Part shown: one piece after another, positions 17,062 to 25,994 of the stretch | Numbering within the stretch: the stretch's first letter is position 1 | How the letters are laid out: each line of letters begins with the position of its first letter | Source: Polyangia bacterium | Lineage (GTDB): Bacteria > Myxococcota_A > Polyangia > Fen-1088 | Assembly: GCA_036268875.1 (NCBI GenBank) | Contig: DATATI010000007.1 | Span: 62,001 to 126,000 of the forward strand | Direction of reading: 5' to 3' | DNA length: 64,000 nt | Made by a program: the position numbers and the translations under genes | The notes under the pieces: model-generated | Seen by the model: the letters and a program-made list of their open reading frames with translations, nothing else | The model's database searches: none | Told to the model about the DNA's origin: nothing

Positions 17062-17736
17062 ATGACACGAATCATGATCGTTGATGACCACGAAATGGTG
17101 CGCGATGCGCTGACCGAGCTGATCGATTCGTTTGCCGATCATGAGGTGGTGGCGTCGACCAACAGTCTGCGAAATGCGGGACCTCTGCTGGAGCGGACCC
17201 AGCCCGATCTGGTGCTGGCAGATCTGTCGCTGGAGGACGGTCGGGGAACCGAGATGGTCCGCATGATCCGCCAGGCGAAGCAGAAGGCGCTGGTGCTGAT
17301 CATGACCAGCTTTCGCGACGCCTTCGCCGCCAGCGAGGCGCTGAAAGCGGGCGTGGCCGGATATGTGCTGAAGGCCCAGCCCACCCGCGACTTGAAAACA
17401 GCGATCGCCGCGGTGATGGCCGGCCAGCGCTATGTTTCGCCGGACGTGCCCCTGCCGCCTGCCGAGGCCTCGAGCCCGACGACGGCGTCGCCGCCGGCGA
17501 TGGGCGAGCTGTCGCGCCGCGAGAACGAGATCTTCCGACTGGTCGTCGAAGGCCTCAGCAGCAAGGAGATCGCCCGTCGCCTGTGCATCAGCGTGAAGAC
17601 GGTCGAGACGCACCGGAGCAACATCTATCGCAAGGTGTCCGTCCGACGCACGTCGGATCTGATCCGCTTTGCCGTGGCGCAAGGGATCTCTGTCGCCCCC
17701 AGCCATCCCGGAACTTCGCCCGATCGCGCCGCCTGA
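17062..17736 (+). CDS. NarL/FixJ-type response regulator
   Basis: A 224-residue two-domain regulator. The receiver has D8-D9, phospho-acceptor D54 (LVLADLSLEDG) and K104 (YVLKAQPTRDL). The C-terminal LuxR/NarL helix-turn-helix spans about 149-205: LSRRENEIFRLVVEGLSSKEIARRLCISVKTVETHRSNIYRKV. The ATG follows a purine-rich AAAAGGGGAGCGGGAC site. The AT-rich 130-base interval upstream (16934-17061) is the promoter candidate. No adjacent kinase is present, so the partner is elsewhere. Confidence 0.93.
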   Translation: MTRIMIVDDHEMVRDALTELIDSFADHEVVASTNSLRNAGPLLERTQPDLVLADLSLEDGRGTEMVRMIRQAKQKALVLIMTSFRDAFAASEALKAGVAGYVLKAQPTRDLKTAIAAVMAGQRYVSPDVPLPPAEASSPTTASPPAMGELSRRENEIFRLVVEGLSSKEIARRLCISVKTVETHRSNIYRKVSVRRTSDLIRFAVAQGISVAPSHPGTSPDRAA

Positions 17737-17814
17737 TCGCTGCCCCTCTTGTAGGCCGGCGCCTCCGTCGTCACGTTCAGGGTACGTCGCCTGTGCGACG
17801 AACGAGGTGCCTTC

Positions 17815-18339
17815 ATGACTGAAATCAGGATGCAGACAGAGACGACCGCGCGGAGACGCGCGATCGCGGTGGGTGGGATCGTGGCGGGCCTGATTGGCGG
17901 CGCCGTGATCGCCGCATTGATGATGGTGATCGCCGCCGGACGCGGCGACAGCGTCTGGCGGGTGCTGAAGATGGCGTCGTCGCCGTTTTTTCATCAGCGC
18001 GCCATGACCGGCGGGTTCGACGCTGCGCCAATCGCCGCCGGGGTGCTGATCCACTTCGCCGTTTCGATCATCTGGGGTGTGCTGTTCGCGGTCGTCGCCT
18101 ACGGAATCTCGCGGTCGGCGACGGTGGGGGTGGGTGCGCTGTGGGGCGTGGCGGTTTGGCTGGTGATGTTCTTCATCGTCGTGCCGCTGGTCAGCTCGCA
18201 CCCGATGCGCATGACGAACATGGCCCTGCCGTTGGTGGAACACATCATCTTCGGCCTGGCAGTGGGCGTGGGCTTCCTGCCTTACCAGCACGAGCAGGCA
18301 GCGCGCCGCCCGTGGTGGCGTTTCCGCCGCGTTCAGTAA
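17815..18339 (+). CDS. Four-helix membrane protein of unknown function
   Basis: A 174-residue protein with four hydrophobic segments: about 20-42 (VGGIVAGLIGGAVIAALMMVIAA), about 73-100 (IAAGVLIHFAVSIIWGVLFAVVAYGI), about 105-126 and about 140-160. A conserved-looking HFAVSIIWG pattern with His in the second helix recalls DUF6789/YagU-like membrane proteins, but I cannot assign it firmly. Just downstream, a hairpin separates it from a convergent collagen-like gene. Confidence 0.7.
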   Translation: MTEIRMQTETTARRRAIAVGGIVAGLIGGAVIAALMMVIAAGRGDSVWRVLKMASSPFFHQRAMTGGFDAAPIAAGVLIHFAVSIIWGVLFAVVAYGISRSATVGVGALWGVAVWLVMFFIVVPLVSSHPMRMTNMALPLVEHIIFGLAVGVGFLPYQHEQAARRPWWRFRRVQ

Positions 18340-18351
18340 GCCGTTTGGCGA

Positions 18352-18386
18352 CGGCGATCGGGATCCGAAAGTCCTCCTGATCGCCG
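18352..18386. terminator. Hairpin between two convergent genes
   Basis: CGGCGATC (18352-18359) and GATCGCCG (18379-18386) are perfect 8-base arms with a 19-base loop. They lie between the membrane-protein gene (ending 18339) and the collagen-like gene (ending 18409 from the other strand). There is no U tract on either strand, so this is a candidate bidirectional, possibly Rho-assisted, end point rather than a classical terminator. Confidence 0.4.
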
Positions 18387-18408
18387 CCGTTGCTCAACGC
18401 CGACCGGA

Positions 18409-18810
18409 CTACGCGCTCGCGCTGCCGGATCGGCCATGGATTCCGGGCGCACCGCCAGCGCCGCTGCCGCCACCTGCGCCGCTGTTGCCGCCCGGGGCGC
18501 CCGCGCCGCTGCCGCCGCCAGCGCCCCCGCCCGGAGTTCCGGGCGGAACGGGAACGCCGGGACTCCCCGGCGAACCGGGCGAACCGGGCATGCCCGGCGC
18601 CCGGCCGGGCGTTCCAGGAACGGCGGGCGTGCCAGGAACCCCGGGCGTGCCAGGAGCGCCCGGTACACCGCCGCCCGGTCCCGGCGCTTGCGCCACCAAT
18701 GAATAGCCGCCGAACGACGGCGGGCGACGGCTTTGCGCGCCGCCGGCGGGTTCGACCAGCACGGCGGTGGAACTGTTCACGACGATTTGTGGACCGACGT
18801 TCATGATCAT
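18409..18810 (-). CDS. Collagen-like Gly/Pro repeat protein
   Basis: A 133-residue protein with a strong ribosome site (CGGAGGTCCGAG) ahead of the ATG. Residues 1-43 form a non-repetitive head (MNVGPQIVVNSSTAVLVEPAGG...). Residues about 44-95 are irregular Gly-X-Pro or Gly-Pro-X-like triplets (GAPGTPGVPGTPAVPGTPG...), and the tail is Gly/Ala/Ser-rich with almost no Pro. No signal peptide or membrane helix is visible, so it may be cytoplasmic or exported by a non-classical route. Bacterial collagen-like proteins are usually surface filaments or spore-surface proteins. It is divergent from a cytochrome lipoprotein, with 78 bases between the starts. Confidence 0.7.
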   Translation of the reverse strand: MIMNVGPQIVVNSSTAVLVEPAGGAQSRRPPSFGGYSLVAQAPGPGGGVPGAPGTPGVPGTPAVPGTPGRAPGMPGSPGSPGSPGVPVPPGTPGGGAGGGSGAGAPGGNSGAGGGSGAGGAPGIHGRSGSASA

Positions 18811-18888
18811 CTCGGACCTCCGTTGTCATTTCGGTTTCGTTGCAACGTGCGGCCTCGCTGAAACGACGCCATTGCGGCTTTTCCCGCA

Positions 18889-20754
18889 ATGCGCATTTTT
18901 TCATTGAAAGGCCTGATCAGCATGGACGCGCCGGTGCCGTCGTCTCCCGTGGTTTTCTCCGCGGTGATCGTGTGGCTGGCTGGTTTCGCGGCATGCAACC
19001 CGGATGACGGGCCAGAAAGGGTCACCGCCGGTCCCGGCTTCGTCGCCGACGGTGTGGACGCCGGGATGGACGCCGACGCCCCGCCGAGCACGGTCTTCAC
19101 CAGCGACGACGCCGGCGCGGTCGACGACGATGCGAGCGCCGCCACCGACGGTGGCGCGGTCACGGACGCCGCGACAGCCGTTTCCACCGACGCCGCCAAT
19201 GGCCCGGAAAATCAAGGGCCGGATCTTCCCCACGCCGCGGGTAACGCCGCCGCCGGTCAGGACGTCTTTCGCTTCGAGACCTTCGGCAACGAAGGATTCT
19301 GGACCGACGCGGTTCGCTTGCCGTCAGGGTTGCTGGCGCAAAACCTGACTTTGGCCCGACTGTTGGCCTGGGGACTGTCGGTTAACATCGATGCGGTTGC
19401 TCCCGACACGCGCGCCAGCTTGACGGCCGCCACCACCAGCGGCGGCGGAGCGCCAGGATCGGCGCTGAACGACCCGGCGACAGCGATTCGCCTGCTGAAC
19501 GCCAACGCCGTCGTCGGTCTGGTGGTCAAAGACAGCGACGGCGACGGCGCGCTGAATGTCGCCGCCGGTGACAAGCTGGGAATCACCTGCGCGCTTTGCC
19601 ACGCCATCACTGACGGCTCGACGGTCGCGTCCCCGAACAACCTGGGCGGGGGCGGCATCGGCCGACAGATCGACGGCCCGGTTCCATACAACCTGAACCT
19701 GGGCGCGTTGCTGGCGGCGGCCGACAACTCGCGGGCGTTGTTTCCGTTCCTGCAAATCAAGCTGACCGCGATGAGCGGCCGATCGATCGGACGCGCGCCC
19801 GACAGCGCCGCGCTGACCGTCGCATCCAGCGAGGCCGACGTGGACGCGTTCCTCGGCAATCCCAACTATTACCCGCCCGGCATGTTCGACGACTTTCCCG
19901 ACGGCAACGGCGCGCCGCAGTCCATCGCCCCGCTCTTTCGCACCGATCTGTCCGCACCGTACGGCGCGGCGGGCGAGATAGCCGGCCTCGATAACTTCAG
20001 CAACTTCATCTACACGGTGGCGCTGGATCCGACGACGCTGGTCTCGTCCGCCGGTGAGAATTTCCTCAAGGCCATGAACGGGGTCACCGCCGGCGCCGAG
20101 CTGGCCGTCGACTATCAGCAGATTCTGGCCGACACCGGGGTGGCCGGTTTTCCGTTTGTGCGTGCGTCGGCGCCGGACGACGGAGCGGCCGGCAGCGAAG
20201 CCGCGCCCGTCGGTCTGCGCGTCGATGGCCAGCGCCTGCTGGATCTGAATGCCTATACTGATGGCCTGCACCCGCCACCCGCGCCGAGCGGCCTGGAGGG
20301 TGACCCGATCGGCGCCGGCCGCGAAGCCTTTCGCGAGCACTGCACCGGCTGCCACAACGTCGATCAAAGCCTGCGGGTCCCGACGCTGACGGTGGCCGAG
20401 GCCGCCGTCTTTCCCGCCTATGCGCCCGTCCTGCTGGCCGACCGTCCGCTCGAGCTGCCGTTCCGCCCGCAGGCGCTGGCGCCGATTGAGGACGATCCCA
20501 GCACCATCTTCGACGATCAGGTGGTCGTCGACGACGCCAGCCGGCGTGGCGATCTGCGCGGCAGCGCCCTGCCGTTGCTGATGGATCTTTCGCGCAAAGA
20601 TCGCTTCCTGCGCGACGGCGAGGTGACCAGCCTTGATCGCCTGCTGGATCCCGCGCGCGGTTCGGCGACGCCGCATCCCTTCTTCATCGCCGACGCCGCC
20701 GCGCGCGCCGCGTTGGTGACGTTCCTGAAAAGCCTGACCGACCAAAGCCGCTGA
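18889..20754 (+). CDS. Cytochrome c-type lipoprotein with two heme-binding motifs
   Basis: A 621-residue protein. The N-terminal signal ends in WLAGFAAC (lipobox), followed by an Asp/Ala-rich linker of about 75 residues. Two CxxCH heme motifs are present: CALCH at 234-238 and CTGCH at 485-489. They lie far apart, as in the di-heme MauG/CCP-related and thiol-oxidoreductase-like DUF1924 groups. The segment GREAFREHCTGCHNVDQSLRVPTL is a standard class I cytochrome c start. It is probably an outer-membrane or periplasmic electron-transfer lipoprotein, and peroxidase activity cannot be shown. The start at 18889 is preferred over ATG 18922 because only it supplies a basic n-region for the signal peptide. 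Confidence 0.8.
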   Translation: MRIFSLKGLISMDAPVPSSPVVFSAVIVWLAGFAACNPDDGPERVTAGPGFVADGVDAGMDADAPPSTVFTSDDAGAVDDDASAATDGGAVTDAATAVSTDAANGPENQGPDLPHAAGNAAAGQDVFRFETFGNEGFWTDAVRLPSGLLAQNLTLARLLAWGLSVNIDAVAPDTRASLTAATTSGGGAPGSALNDPATAIRLLNANAVVGLVVKDSDGDGALNVAAGDKLGITCALCHAITDGSTVASPNNLGGGGIGRQIDGPVPYNLNLGALLAAADNSRALFPFLQIKLTAMSGRSIGRAPDSAALTVASSEADVDAFLGNPNYYPPGMFDDFPDGNGAPQSIAPLFRTDLSAPYGAAGEIAGLDNFSNFIYTVALDPTTLVSSAGENFLKAMNGVTAGAELAVDYQQILADTGVAGFPFVRASAPDDGAAGSEAAPVGLRVDGQRLLDLNAYTDGLHPPPAPSGLEGDPIGAGREAFREHCTGCHNVDQSLRVPTLTVAEAAVFPAYAPVLLADRPLELPFRPQALAPIEDDPSTIFDDQVVVDDASRRGDLRGSALPLLMDLSRKDRFLRDGEVTSLDRLLDPARGSATPHPFFIADAAARAALVTFLKSLTDQSR

Positions 20755-20772
20755 AGGCCGGCGCCGCGATTT

Positions 20773-22524
20773 TCACCGCACTTCCTGAATCGCTTGCAGC
20801 AGCTCGGGGATGGTCACGGGTTTGACCAGATAACGTTGAAAACCGGCGGCGCGGCTGCGCTGGATGTCGTCGCGGGCGCCGAAGCCGCTCAACGCGATGC
20901 CCGCGATCGGGCGTTTGGCCCGCAACTGCTTCATCAGCTCGAGGCCGGTGCCGTCGGGCAGATCGATGTCGCTCACCACCAGATCGAACGGCTTGTCGGC
21001 CTGCGCCAGGGCGGCGGCGACCGTATGGGCCACCGCCACGTGATGGCCGGCGCCTTCCAGGACGGCCGCGGTCAGGCGGGCGGCGTCCAGATGGTCCTCG
21101 ACGAACAAGATGCGCTTGCCCGGGCCGATCGGCGGCGCGTTGAGCGACGGCGCCGGTCGCGGGCGGCGCCGCGGGCCCGCCGGACGGACCCCACCTTCGC
21201 CGCGACTGGCGTGCGCGCCGCGCAGAGCGTTCAGCGTGACCTCGAAGGTGGCGCCCCTACCGGCGCCGCCGCTGCGGGCGCTGATCGTTCCCCCGTGCGC
21301 TTGCACGATGTCGCGGGCGATCGCCAGGCCAAGGCCCATGCCCTCGCGGTCATTCCCGTTCGAACCCTGGACAAAGCGCCCGAAGATGCGTTCCCGTTCT
21401 TCCGGCCTGATGCCCACCCCGGAGTCGCGCACTTCGATCCGGACCTGGTTTTTCCGGCGGCAAGAGACCACCCTCACCTGTCCGCCCGCCGGCGTGAACT
21501 TGATCCCATTGTGCAGGAGATTGGCGAACACCTGCCGCAGGCGATCAGGATCGCCATGAATGTGCACGCGGTCAGCCTGCAGCTCGGCGGACAGCGTGAC
21601 GCCTTTCTTTTCGGCCTCCGAGCGGACCTGGTTGATCGCCTCGCTGATCGGCTGGTGCAAATCGACGGCCTGCTTCTCCATCGCCAGCTTGCCGTGGCCG
21701 AGTCGGGTGACGTCGAGCAGATCGTTTATCAGCCGGACCTCCTGGTGAAGGTTGCGGTGAATGGTCTCGAACAGATCGTCGGTGCCGACGCCGGCCTGAG
21801 CGCACACCCGCTCCAGCGTGTCGATGGCGATCATCACCGGCGTCAGCGGTGTGCGCAGCTCGTGGCTCAAGGTGGCCAGAAAGTCGTCCTTGGTCTTCAT
21901 GGCGGCGCGCGACGCCTCGGCCTTGACGGCGTGATCACGCCGCTCGAGTTCGGCGCGCTGCCTTTCGCGCAGATCGATGATCGCCATGTAGATCCAACCC
22001 ATCTGAGTCAACGCGCTCGAGACCTGCACGACCGCGCTGCCGCTGGGAAGGGCCAGCGAGACCTCGACGGTGACAATCTTGCGGCTGCGCGAGCAGGCGG
22101 CGATGTGTTGCCGAAAGCGCGGCCGGTCCGCGGCCGCCACCAGCATCGCGAACGGCTTGCCGATCAGCTTCGGCGCCGGCTGCTCCAGGAACCGGGCCGC
22201 ACTGACGTTGACCGCTGCCACCTCGGCGAAGCTGGTCAGCGTGACGTAAGGAATCGGCGCCAGTTCGTAAAGATCGCTCAGGTCCACCCGCGCCTGCCAC
22301 AGCTCCCGTTCGCGGCTACGCAGCTCTTCGTTCTGGGCCTCCAGCTCTTCGCGGTGGGTGGTCAGTTCGGCGAACAGATGGTTGCGCGCGGCCAGGGACG
22401 TCTCTGCGATGGCCAGACGTCGGCGAAGCGCGAGACTGCTCTTCAGCGTGATCTCTGGCGTGGCCTTCGGCGGGCCCACCAGCGCCTTGGTTTCCCGTCG
22501 ACGTCTGACCGGCCGCTTAGGCAC
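20773..22524 (-). CDS. Hybrid PAS sensor histidine kinase with C-terminal receiver
   Basis: A 583-residue kinase starting at a GTG (22524) with GAGGAG upstream. The start overlaps the end of the cheB-cheR gene by eight bases. Order of domains: coiled-coil helix with NEELRSRERELWQ, a PAS domain (about 85-200), a HisKA helix with H221 in ATLSHELRTPLTPVMIAI, a HATPase (N box LLHNGIKF, G1 RDSGVGIRPEE, G2 EGMGLGLAIAR), a Pro/Arg-rich linker and a receiver domain with phospho-acceptor D519 (LVVSDIDLPDG) and K in YLVKPVT. There are no membrane helices. The fused receiver suggests an internal phosphorelay, and the operon position links it to the CheB-CheR-PAS protein. Confidence 0.92.
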   Translation of the reverse strand: MPKRPVRRRRETKALVGPPKATPEITLKSSLALRRRLAIAETSLAARNHLFAELTTHREELEAQNEELRSRERELWQARVDLSDLYELAPIPYVTLTSFAEVAAVNVSAARFLEQPAPKLIGKPFAMLVAAADRPRFRQHIAACSRSRKIVTVEVSLALPSGSAVVQVSSALTQMGWIYMAIIDLRERQRAELERRDHAVKAEASRAAMKTKDDFLATLSHELRTPLTPVMIAIDTLERVCAQAGVGTDDLFETIHRNLHQEVRLINDLLDVTRLGHGKLAMEKQAVDLHQPISEAINQVRSEAEKKGVTLSAELQADRVHIHGDPDRLRQVFANLLHNGIKFTPAGGQVRVVSCRRKNQVRIEVRDSGVGIRPEERERIFGRFVQGSNGNDREGMGLGLAIARDIVQAHGGTISARSGGAGRGATFEVTLNALRGAHASRGEGGVRPAGPRRRPRPAPSLNAPPIGPGKRILFVEDHLDAARLTAAVLEGAGHHVAVAHTVAAALAQADKPFDLVVSDIDLPDGTGLELMKQLRAKRPIAGIALSGFGARDDIQRSRAAGFQRYLVKPVTIPELLQAIQEVR

Positions 22525-25500
22525 GCGGCGGCTCCTCGAGCGACAGCAAGGCCAGCGGCGAGCGCCGCATTCCGCCGTCGAACTTGCGCGCCCGCAGCAC
22601 GACCTTCTGGCTTTCACTGCCGTCGATCGCCCGCGGCACATCGAACAAATCCAGCGGCCGATCACCCGGCCGGATCTTGGCGATGCGATCCTTGAGCTCA
22701 GCGATGTTCCAATCGGCGTTCACCAACGCGGCCAGCGGCTTGCCGACCACCTCCGGGTGATCTCTGCGCAGCAACTGGGTCAGCAATCGATTGGCTGCCA
22801 CCACGTGCATCTCGGCGTCAAGCACCATCATCGGCCGTTCGACGCTGTCCAGGATGGCGCCGGCCAGATCCTGCGCCTGCTGGCTGCGCTGCTCGTGCTT
22901 GCGGAGGGCGTCGATATCCAGCAGGACCAGCACCGCGCCGTCGATCCGATTGTCGAGGCTCTTGTAGGGACGGATGCGCAACAACAGCCAGTTGCCGTCG
23001 CGATCCTGGACCTCGCGCTCTTTGACGATGACGTTGTCCACCGCTTCCTTGATCAACGTCTCCAGATCCGGGCAGTCGATATTCGGCCGGATGTTCCCGA
23101 TCGGCCGCCCGACGTCGCTGGCGATCAGATTCAAGGCCTTCTCGGCCATTGGTGTGAACCGGCGGATACGCAGGTCGCTGGTCACGAAGACGATGGCGAT
23201 CTGCACGCCGGCCAGCAGGTTGACGAGATCGCCGTTGGCGCGCGACATCTCTTCATTGCGCGACTGCAGCTCTTCGTTGACGGTGTTGATCTCTTCATTG
23301 GTGGACTGCAGCTCTTCCTTGGCGGTGTCCAGCTCCTCGTTGGTCGACTGCAGCTCTTCGTTGGACGACAGGATCTCCTCGTTGGCCGACTGCAGCTCTT
23401 CGTTGGTCGCTTCGAGATCTTGAATGATCGACTGCAGGTACTCGCGGCTGGCCGCCAGCTCTTGCCGAAGCTCGAGAACCCGCGTGTCATCCAACTGACG
23501 GCCGCGATTTTTCTGTCGCGCCAGCGATCCAGCCGCTCGCGCCGACGGCCGGTGGGCGGGTTCGGCGGCGGCGGACCGCCCGGCCGCGCTGGGTTCGAAC
23601 AGCACCAGATAGTGGCGCTCGCCGGCCGGCGCCGCCGCCAGCGGGATGACCTCGATGTCGACGGTCTGCCGTTCGCCGTTCAAGCGCAGTTTGATCCCTT
23701 CCTTGCGCGCCGCCTGGCCGGTCTTGCGCGCCTGGTTCAGCGCCTCTCGGGCCCCGAAAAGCAGTCCCTCGCGCAGCATCTTGAACAGATTCAAATTGGG
23801 CTCGCCGGGCGACAGCTCAAGAAAGGCGGAGGTCTGGCCGCGGGTCTGCACGATGCGCAGGTCGCTGTCGACGATCACCCCCGGCGGCGCGAACCGGGAC
23901 ACCAAGATGCGGGTGGCCTCGCTTTGGAACCCGTTGCCTTCGCGGGCGGGTTGGCTCGGCCGGCGACTGGGCGGCGCCTTCAAGGCCGTCGGGTCCACGG
24001 GATGAAACTCCAGGTCGGTTCGCGCCGCCGACGGCTTGCGCAGGAAGATTCGATGCTTTTTCTCGATGGTTTGAAAGTAGTCGCCATAGGATCCGGTCGA
24101 TTCGGCCCGGCCCAGCATCAAAAAACCGTTCGGCTTCAGCGCATAGTGAAACAGCGACATCAATTTTTTGTGCACTCCCGGATCGAGATAGATAAGGACG
24201 TTCCGGCAGACGATCAGATCCAGCTTGGAAAACGGCGGATCGCGGGTGAGATCCTGGTGGGCGAAGACGCAGAGATCTCGCACCGCCTTCGAGATCTGAA
24301 AGTTGCCGTCGAGCTTGCTGAAGAAACGCCGCAGACGTTGCGGCGAGACGTCCTCCGAGATGGTCTCCGGGTAAAGGCCGGCCCGGGCCCGTTCAATGGC
24401 CCGATCACTGACATCGGTGGCGAAGATCTGGATGGGCACCTGGTTGGCCTGATCGCCCAGGAACTCCAGAAGCACGATGGCCACGGAGTACGCCTCCTCG
24501 CCGGTGGCGCAGCCGGGAATCCATATGCGAAACCCACCCTCCTGCGGGCGATCCTCGGTCAGGCGGGGAAACACCTTGCTGGTAAGAGCGACGTAGGACT
24601 CCGGCTCGCGGAAGAACCTGGTCACCTGAATCAACAGATCTTGATAAAGGCTTTGCACCTCGGCCGGCTTTTCTTCCAGCAGCTTGATGTAGTGGTTCGC
24701 GTCGGCCACCTTCTGCAGCAGCATCCGCCGTTGCAACCGGCGGCGGATGGTCGGTTCTTTGTAGCGGCTGAAGTCGACCGCCGTGGCCCAGCGCAAGAGG
24801 GTGAAGATGCGGCGCATCTGTATCTCGGAGAACAGCGACTCGGGCGCCACTTGCGTCCGCTCCCGCTCGGCCAGCAGCGGATGAGCGACCAGGCGCGCCA
24901 GCGAGGTGGCGATTTGCTCCGGGGCCTGGACCAGATCGGCGACACCGGCGGCGATCGCCGCCCGCGGCATGACGGGAAACTCGGTGCTCTCCGGCTCCTG
25001 CACCAGCGCCGTGCCACCGGCGGCGCGAATCTCGCGCAGGCCGGCCACCCCGTCCGACGACGTCCCCGACAGCAGCACGCCGAAAGCGCGCCCTTCGGCC
25101 CAGGTCGCCAGCGAGCGAAAGAAAGCGTCGATGGGATTGTACTGGGTCTTGTCTTGGGGACGGGCGCCCAGCCGCAAGATGCCGTCGACCACCGTCAGCT
25201 CGGCGTTCGGGGGCACGACGTACACGTGATTGATAGCGATCTGGGTGCGGTTGGTGGCTTGACTGACCGGCAGGTGCGTCTCCTTGGACAAAAGCTCGGG
25301 CAGCGCGCTTTCATAGGTGGGCGACAGGTGCTGGACGAACACCAGGGCCATCCCCGGATTGGGCGGCAGCCCCCGTAAAAGTTGTGTAAACGCCGTCAGG
25401 CCTCCGGCCGAGGCGCCGACACCCGCCACCGGGACCGGCGCGCGCCGCTGAACTTTCTTCGGGCGACCGGCCGCCGCTTTGGCGCTCGCCGACGTGGCCG

Positions 25501-25531
25501 CCGGGCGATTATTTTTGGTTGGTTTCTTCAT
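22517..25531 (-). CDS. CheB-CheR-PAS fusion protein (methylesterase/methyltransferase sensor)
   Basis: A 1004-residue protein. A CheB methylesterase domain comes first, without its receiver: S41 (GVGASAGGL), H68 (FVQHLSP) and D160 (GTSSDGVAGL) form the triad. The CheR domain (about 215-490) follows, with RFFREPESY, the SAM loop PGCATGEEAYS, FATDVSDRAIERA and DLIVCRNVLIYL. A PAS-like segment is next, then a long coiled coil of repeated NEELQS-type heptads (nt 23230-23440), then two PAS domains. Such fusions are thought to sense signals by methylation-type chemistry and to control a partner kinase. The start is read at MKKPTKNN (25531) with a weak GAAAG site. It overlaps both neighbours. Confidence 0.92.
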   Translation of the reverse strand: MKKPTKNNRPAATSASAKAAAGRPKKVQRRAPVPVAGVGASAGGLTAFTQLLRGLPPNPGMALVFVQHLSPTYESALPELLSKETHLPVSQATNRTQIAINHVYVVPPNAELTVVDGILRLGARPQDKTQYNPIDAFFRSLATWAEGRAFGVLLSGTSSDGVAGLREIRAAGGTALVQEPESTEFPVMPRAAIAAGVADLVQAPEQIATSLARLVAHPLLAERERTQVAPESLFSEIQMRRIFTLLRWATAVDFSRYKEPTIRRRLQRRMLLQKVADANHYIKLLEEKPAEVQSLYQDLLIQVTRFFREPESYVALTSKVFPRLTEDRPQEGGFRIWIPGCATGEEAYSVAIVLLEFLGDQANQVPIQIFATDVSDRAIERARAGLYPETISEDVSPQRLRRFFSKLDGNFQISKAVRDLCVFAHQDLTRDPPFSKLDLIVCRNVLIYLDPGVHKKLMSLFHYALKPNGFLMLGRAESTGSYGDYFQTIEKKHRIFLRKPSAARTDLEFHPVDPTALKAPPSRRPSQPAREGNGFQSEATRILVSRFAPPGVIVDSDLRIVQTRGQTSAFLELSPGEPNLNLFKMLREGLLFGAREALNQARKTGQAARKEGIKLRLNGERQTVDIEVIPLAAAPAGERHYLVLFEPSAAGRSAAAEPAHRPSARAAGSLARQKNRGRQLDDTRVLELRQELAASREYLQSIIQDLEATNEELQSANEEILSSNEELQSTNEELDTAKEELQSTNEEINTVNEELQSRNEEMSRANGDLVNLLAGVQIAIVFVTSDLRIRRFTPMAEKALNLIASDVGRPIGNIRPNIDCPDLETLIKEAVDNVIVKEREVQDRDGNWLLLRIRPYKSLDNRIDGAVLVLLDIDALRKHEQRSQQAQDLAGAILDSVERPMMVLDAEMHVVAANRLLTQLLRRDHPEVVGKPLAALVNADWNIAELKDRIAKIRPGDRPLDLFDVPRAIDGSESQKVVLRARKFDGGMRRSPLALLSLEEPPRA

Positions 25532-25856
25532 GGATCTTTCGCCGGGACCGCCTCGACATCGCCGCCTTGCCGTCGGCGAGAAGCTGGCTGACTTGCTCGA
25601 GCTGCTCTCCCGAGGAGCGCACCGCGCGCAAAGCATCTTCGATGTGCCGCCTTCCTTCCGCCGACGTTGTCTTCTGACTGGCCAGATAAAGGTGAACATT
25701 GAGGGCGCCCAGTGAACTGGCCACCAGGTGCGCCGCTTTTGCCGCCTTGACCATGATCTGCAGCAGCGGCTCATCGTCCGGCGGCTTGCCGTCGCCCGCC
25801 CGCGCCCGCCGACCGGCTGGCGATGGGCGAGAACCGGGTTTGCGCTTGGTTCTCAT
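25509..25856 (-). CDS. Small helical protein ahead of the CheB-CheR-PAS gene
   Basis: A 115-residue basic protein. Residues about 33-105 are predicted helical: LLQIMVKAAKAAHLVASSLGALNVHLYLASQKTTSAEGRRHIEDALRAVRSSGEQLEQVSQLLADG. No known domain is recognised. It overlaps the CheB start by 23 bases, which implies translational coupling and a shared job, for example as a small partner or adaptor. The ATG at 25856 is used because upstream codons are low-complexity and unsupported. A divergent exonuclease-like gene lies about 140 bases away. Confidence 0.6.
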   Translation of the reverse strand: MRTKRKPGSRPSPAGRRARAGDGKPPDDEPLLQIMVKAAKAAHLVASSLGALNVHLYLASQKTTSAEGRRHIEDALRAVRSSGEQLEQVSQLLADGKAAMSRRSRRKIHEETNQK

Positions 25857-25994
25857 CGAACGTGAAAAACCTATAGGCCGTTTGCAGGGAAGGGGCAACG
25901 CGCCTTTGTTCGACATCTGACAATGCCCTCTTTGGCCGTGACCTGATAATCTGTTCAGGCCAGGCACTAGCCTTTCAAAAAACTGGCCTTCAAG

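Noticed and set aside
20794-22695. Plus-strand open frame of about 630 codons opposite the hybrid kinase
   Set aside because: Antisense shadow. The kinase motifs lie on the minus strand.
23230-23440. Tandem-like DNA repeats that could be taken for a repeat array
   Set aside because: They encode the NEELQS coiled coil of the CheB-CheR-PAS protein. There are no spacers, so it is not a CRISPR array.
22358-25378. Very long plus-strand open frame (about 1000 codons) opposite the CheB-CheR-PAS gene
   Set aside because: It is a mirror of a GC-rich gene in the opposite strand. It has no domain, and the minus frame carries full CheB, CheR and PAS motifs.
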